From NCBI RefSeq assembly GCF_000004075.3, contig NC_026657.2:36938732-37002731 (forward strand): a stretch of DNA of 64,000 bases, read 5' to 3'. Shown here in pieces: positions 59,186 through 64,000 of this stretch. Within the stretch, counting starts at the first letter, position 1. Each line of letters opens with the position of its first letter. A model generated the notes under the pieces. The model searched no databases. It was not told where the DNA came from and worked only from the letters and a program-made list of their open reading frames with translations. The stretch is from Cucumis sativus (lineage: Eukaryota; Streptophyta; Magnoliopsida; Cucurbitales; Cucurbitaceae). The translations under genes and the position numbers were made by a program.

Positions 59186-62154
59186 ATGGATTTTGACCTT
59201 CTCAACCACCCCCATCCCCACCCCTTGTTCTTCCTTGAACAATCCAAGAATGATGAAGTGGTTTTCTGTACTAGGTGCCGTCGACAGTTGCGTCCCCCGG
59301 CCTTCACCTGCTCTGACTCCCTCTGCAACTTCCATATCCATCAATCTTGCATCGATCTTCCTCCTCAAATCCACAACCGCTTCCACCCTCAACATCTTCT
59401 TTCCCGGACCACCAACAACTACCACTGTGTTCCCTGTTCGCAAATGCCGTCAGGTGATGTTTATATCTGCTCTCAATGCTGTTTTCAGATTGACGTCAAA
59501 TGCGCTATCGCCGACACAAAAGCCAGTGGTCTACGCAGGATGAATGGTAACGAGTTTCGCCATTTCAGCCATCCTCATACATTGACCCTTCTTCAGCCAG
59601 AACAAAACAGAGAAACTGATGAAATTGATTGTCTTGTTTGTGGATTGTTTATTAAATCAGGTTCTTCTTATTACTTATGCTCTTTTGGTGATTCCCGCTT
59701 TCATCAACAATGCGCTGAACTTCCGCGCGAGATGTTAAACTCTGATTTTCATGAGCACCCATTATTTCTTCTTCCCTCTAGCCCTCCCCAAACCATTTGT
59801 AATAGTTGCAAAAATGACTGTGGAGAGTTTGTCTATAACTGTTCCTTGTGTGATTTCAATCTTCATATCGCTTGCTTACAATCTTTCAAACACAAACACA
59901 GCTTCACCAAATATAGGAATAGGACACAGTTTTTTTGTCGAGCATGTGGTGAGAAAGGCGATGGATTCTCATGGTATTGTATCATTTGTCATCTTTCTGT
60001 TCATGAAAAGTGTGCTAAAATGCCGTTAACTTTGAGGATATTTGGACACCGACTCCATGATCTTAGCCTCACCTATTTTCGAGATAGGGTTGATTTTGTT
60101 GGCAACAAGATTGACTGCAAGATCTGCGGGGAGAAAATAAGGACCAAATATGCTGCATATGGTTGCTACAAGTACAATTGCAACTACTTTGTCCATTTGG
60201 ATTGTGCTCTAACCCAGCGTATCGACTTTAACTCGACAGTGGATGCTCTTGATTCTACCAATGATGAAGACGTCAAGATTGAGATTTCTGGCTCGGAGAT
60301 TCAACATTTCATTCATCATCATAGCTTAAATTTATTTTCCTCTGAGGAGGAGCTTGGACAGGACAGAGTTTGTGATGGCTGTATGAAGCGCCTTTCAGGT
60401 CCATCTTATGGCTGTGAGGAGTGTGATTTCTTTGTCCACAAAGAATGTCTTGAATTGCCTAGAAAGAAAAGGAACTTCATCCATCAGCATAGCCTCGATC
60501 TCATATCAATCCCAAATTTCGTCTTCCAATGCCAAGCTTGTCTCAAATATTTCAATGGCTTTGCCTACCATTGCAAAACATGTCTTTCCACATTCGACAC
60601 CCGATGCACCTCAATCAAAATCCCATTTAAACACCCTGCTCACCAGCACCCCTTATCTCTTGACCGAACAAACGAAGACCACAAATGTGAAGGTTGTGGG
60701 GAGGGGGTGAAGCACAAGGTAGCGTTTCGGTGTGTCGATTGCGACTTCCATTTGGACGCAGGATGTGCAACTCTGCCACTTGGGGTAAGATACAGATTCG
60801 ACCCACATCCTCTAGATTTGACATTTTTTGAAAATGAAGAAGAAGAAGAGTATTGTTGTGAAATCTGTGAGGAAAAAAGAGACCCGGGGCCATGGTTCTA
60901 TGGCTGCCAAAAGTGCAATTTTGCTGCACATTTGGACTGTGCTGTTGGGATGTTTCCGTACGTGAAGTTAAAGAAGCATGAAGCTCATAAGCACACTATG
61001 AAACTGGGAGTGAAAGGGAGGGAAGAGGATTGTATGGCTTGTGGTGAATCATGTGCTGAGGATTTGGCCTATGAATGCATTTCCAATTGCAAGTTCAAGG
61101 TGCACGCCACTGGGCCGTGTTACCACAGCCAGGTAGTTATGGGAAGCCTGGCTTTCACCAACCGTTGCTTTTACTCTCGAGGAGTTGGACTCCCCCAACA
61201 CACAATTCAAAAGTAAGTATGCCCATGATCCACAGTTTTAACTATCATTTGTGAACTATCTTGTATTTATTTTGCTAATTTGCTTCAAGATCTTTATTCC
61301 AGAAGAAAGTGATGATATATAAATATTTATGTTAGATGCTTTATCCATTGAGCCATACTCTGACAACCTTTTAGGTAGTTAGAATACGTAAATAAAGGTT
61401 AATAAACACTTTTGGTAAGGTGTTTTATCCATTGAGCCATGCACTTTAGTTCGATTTAATCCTATAACCTTGAATTTTGTAATTTGGTCATTCATCTTTC
61501 ACCTTTGGTCATTTGATAGCGAGCGCATTATTATTAAAATTGGACCCTATGGAGGTGGAGGTGGAACTGCTTGGAAAGAAAAGATTTTCACGTCAATCAG
61601 AGCATTTGCTATTGATCATGCAGCATGGATCTACTCAATTCAATTTCATTATGAGAAAAACGGCCAGTTGATATGGTCGGTGAAGCACGGTGGAGATGGT
61701 GGTTCCAAATCTGAGGTTTACTCTAAACTCTTCACAAATCTCCTATTGTTAAATTTGTCTGTCTCAATCAGATTGAGATTCTAATATAACTTGTTGGAAA
61801 TTCTTGATCTATCGTATTTTATGAAAATGTTTTCCAAGACTTAAAAGGAGATGGAATCTGATTGAAGTAAGTGATGCGGAATTGCAGGTTGTTTTTGATC
61901 ATCCAGATGAATATATTGTTTCAATTCATGGCTATTATAGTTCCTTAAGGAATTGGGGATTTTCAGGCTCTATTGTCCGATCACTGACATTGGAAACAAA
62001 TAAAAGAAGTTATGGGCCGTTTGGTGAAGAAGATGGAACCGAATTTTCAATCCCAACGGGAAAGAAGTTCTGTGGCCTCCATGGTAGGGCTGGTTCTTTT
62101 CTTGATTCAATTGGAGGCTACGCTTTTTCCACACGACACCCTCATCCTCTTTAG
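59186..62154 (+). CDS. Gene 8: DC1-repeat / jacalin lectin chimera
   Basis: Three exons, 59186-61212, 61520-61715 and 61888-62154, give an inferred 829-residue protein. The open frame continues upstream of 59186 without another ATG, so the ATG at 59186 (MDFDLLNHPHPHP) is the start. Exon 1 holds about eleven DC1 zinc repeats and is closest to gene 5: both contain FAYHCKTCLSTFD and HQHPLSLDRTNE. The donor AA|GTAAGT is near-perfect and overlaps the stop AAG-TAA. The acceptor tttgatag|C joins in phase 2. Exon 2 is 196 bases, exactly as in gene 5, and with exon 3 makes one jacalin domain (about residues 680-825) with IGPYGGGGGTAWKE, VKHGGDGG, DHPDEYIVSIHGYY and sugar loop GSFLD, so GxxxD is intact. 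Of the three chimeras this has the best splice signals and the best-preserved lectin site. No signal peptide is visible. Confidence 0.86.
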
Positions 62155-62943
62155 AGAAATTATATCAAAACTCAACACTTCAAAATTTTCTGATGCTAAA
62201 TATGTTATACTCTTAACAAAACAATAATGATAATAATCTATGTTCATGTATATTTGTACAACTTATAATGTAACTTACAAGCAAACAAAATGTTCAGAGC
62301 TTCTCTTTAGAACATGCAAGTATTATTCATTATTTAATGGTAGTCAAATAGAGTACAGTTGTGTTAGCAACCACAAAATCTATAGTTGAAATCTCTCCAG
62401 CAATTCGAATAAATTGTTTTTCTATGTCGAATAGCTACTCATTGCAATTTTTCAATAACTTTACAGAATTTGAAGTCTAAAATAAAGAACAAAGATTGTT
62501 ATTATTATATGATCTATGATTTTATTTAACAAGAATCATATGAATACTTGTTAAGTAAAACGATAGAATGGCTGAACATAAATTAATGTATTATAGAAAT
62601 GACCAAATTTTTCTTAAATCAGTATGTCTGTTTCCAGAGAGTTGGAAGAAAAAAAAGTACTATATATGAATAATCAAATCCTCTATTATTAATTGAACTA
62701 TGTTGTTTATTTTGTCATATCGTATTGAGGAAACAGATATATGAGGATAAAATCTGGTGTATTCGATGAATTGGATAATGCAGATTTGGGAGCATGTGCT
62801 CATTTTTCATATAATTTACTACCCACCAACGTCACTAATTGTCCGCATAATTATTGAAACATAATGTCTAAATTACGAAGCTTCTTTTCCATGACAATGA
62901 TATATACAGTTGGAAAATTTTGGAGCAAAGTTAAGTAATGAAC
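62155..62943. other. Convergent intergenic region
   Basis: About 790 bases between the 3' end of gene 8 and the 3' end of the Tubby-like gene. It contains only UTR-like AT-rich DNA. Confidence 0.5.
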
Positions 62944-63838
62944 TCATTCACAGGCTGGCTTCGTATCAAAGCTACTAAGACAAATTGCAAAGGCTTGGAA
63001 AGCTGAGAGAGGATACCGATAATCCATCGTAAAAATATCCTTCCCAATCTTACCAAACTGCAAAATAACTCTCTCTTGTTCGGCAGCCGATACATTTTGA
63101 CTCGTCTCCGCAGCAGCAACCAGCTGGAAGTTCTTCACTGACGCGACCGTGACACGCCCTTTGAAGTTTAAGCACCAACACTGAAGCTGCTCGTGCCATC
63201 TTGGAGCTTTGTTCTTCAATACCAATGGAGCTACCGATTCTTGAGAGTCGGGGGACTCGGTTGGGGACTCGGTTATTGCCTTCTTTCCTTTCAAAAGGGG
63301 TGTTGAGGGATGATACTCATCGATACAGTCTTTAAACTCCGTTGGAGTTGGGGCAGTGCCACCCTCCTCCACGGACGCAATAGGTATTGAATGCATGGTG
63401 CATCGCATTCTTCTTGGACCTCTCGTACGGAGGACGTTGAGCTCGTAAGCTACGGCAGCGACTTTATAGTTTGCTGGAGTTTTACTTGGAGAAACCTGTT
63501 TCAAATGGATTCTTCTTTTCGATCTACTGGTTCGCAATTTTGGGTCATGAGGAGGCTGACTGTCATAAATTGAAAACTTGGTCCCCAGAAAATTTGATCT
63601 GATTCATCATTAACACTCACCGCGTTAGTTAGTTAAAAAGAAAATAAACCCCCTGCAGTTTGTCAGGTATATAAAGAAACAAACCTACAATTGGCCCTGG
63701 CTTACCTCAACTTTCCCAAGTAATTGTTGCTTGCTCGAGAGAAGTCGTCTGGAACTAATGATATACTGAACTCTGTACTCATTGCTCGTCGAATTCTTTT
63801 TGCAGTTAGCAACAGTTTACTAAGATTACCCGACAGAG
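62944..63838 (-). CDS. Tubby-like F-box protein, C-terminal exons (gene runs off the window)
   Basis: Two exons on the minus strand: 63838-63706 and 63598-62944. The first reads [18 protein letters not shown], then [15 protein letters not shown]. It joins in phase 2 (AG|A) to [20 protein letters not shown]. The rest gives [26 protein letters not shown], the Ser/Pro-rich variable insert, [20 protein letters not shown], and the end [20 protein letters not shown], then FDTKPACE. These are the Tubby barrel landmarks and the family's fixed C-terminus. Plant Tubby-like proteins pair this phosphoinositide-binding barrel with an N-terminal F-box and act in ABA and stress responses. The F-box exons lie beyond 64000. 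The normal terminus is ACE preceded by L; here it is P. It forms the right border of the lectin cluster. Confidence 0.92.
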
Positions 63839-64000
63839 CTGTATGTATAAACGCAAAAGATGTGAATTAGATATAGATTATATAAAATGGAGAGGCAAAA
63901 ACAAGAAAAAAGATCAATAACTTAGTCCTTGTTTGATAAACCATAAACCATTAGTTTGTTGATCTTTTGTTTTGCAAAAACAAAAGCCCATGAGTTTCTT

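Overview
The window is AT-rich plant nuclear DNA: genes have introns with GT-AG borders, protein families are plant-specific, and much of the rest is decayed retrotransposon and DNA-transposon sequence. A dicot is clear. A cucurbit such as melon or cucumber is my guess from the general look of the repeats, and I could not test it.

Layout. The edges hold two ordinary single-copy-type genes on the minus strand: a RADIALIS-like MYB/SANT gene at 89-373 and the 3' exons of a Tubby-like F-box gene at 62944-63838, which runs off the right end. Between them lie eight plus-strand genes of one cluster, here numbered 1-8: gene 1 (12051-15455), gene 2 (19558-20144), gene 3 (22329-24356), gene 4 (32953-34173), gene 5 (40310-43261), gene 6 (45228-47200), gene 7 (49974-52570) and gene 8 (59186-62154). 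Two modules make up all of them: a single ~2-kb exon encoding about eleven DC1 (Cys/His-rich C1-like) zinc repeats, and a two-exon jacalin-related lectin (JRL) domain split by a phase-0 intron at a fixed place.

The main discovery candidate is that genes 1, 5 and 8 appear to be DC1-jacalin chimeras. In each, the DC1 exon ends in a good splice donor that overlaps its own stop codon, and the next exon is an in-frame jacalin domain. Gene 3 is DC1 only. Genes 2, 4, 6 and 7 are lectins with one, two, three and three jacalin domains. The DC1 exon ends in phase 2, the same phase as the introns between jacalin domains in genes 6 and 7, so DC1 sits in the place of an upstream lectin domain. Intron retention at the junction would end translation at once and give a DC1-only protein. 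Several lectin genes begin with an exon whose whole coding content is the start codon, or the start codon plus one codon.

Function. JRL domains bind mannose- or galactose-type glycans and in plants often act in defence; DC1 repeats bind zinc and have been linked to defence and cell death. No signal peptide is visible in these proteins, so a nucleocytoplasmic role is likely. Several jacalin domains have changed sugar-binding loops, which suggests division of labour or loss of binding.

The intergenic space holds relics: a broken SPX-MFS phosphate transporter (20714-21240), a PPR fragment (16120-16321), one CDKA-like exon (28753-28938), a Ty1/copia Gag relic (38546-39660), a degenerate copia pol (55035-57530), three copies of a ~1.4-kb LTR-like repeat, several inverted-repeat-bounded elements carrying internal minisatellites, CACTA-like ends, and an (AT)38 microsatellite.
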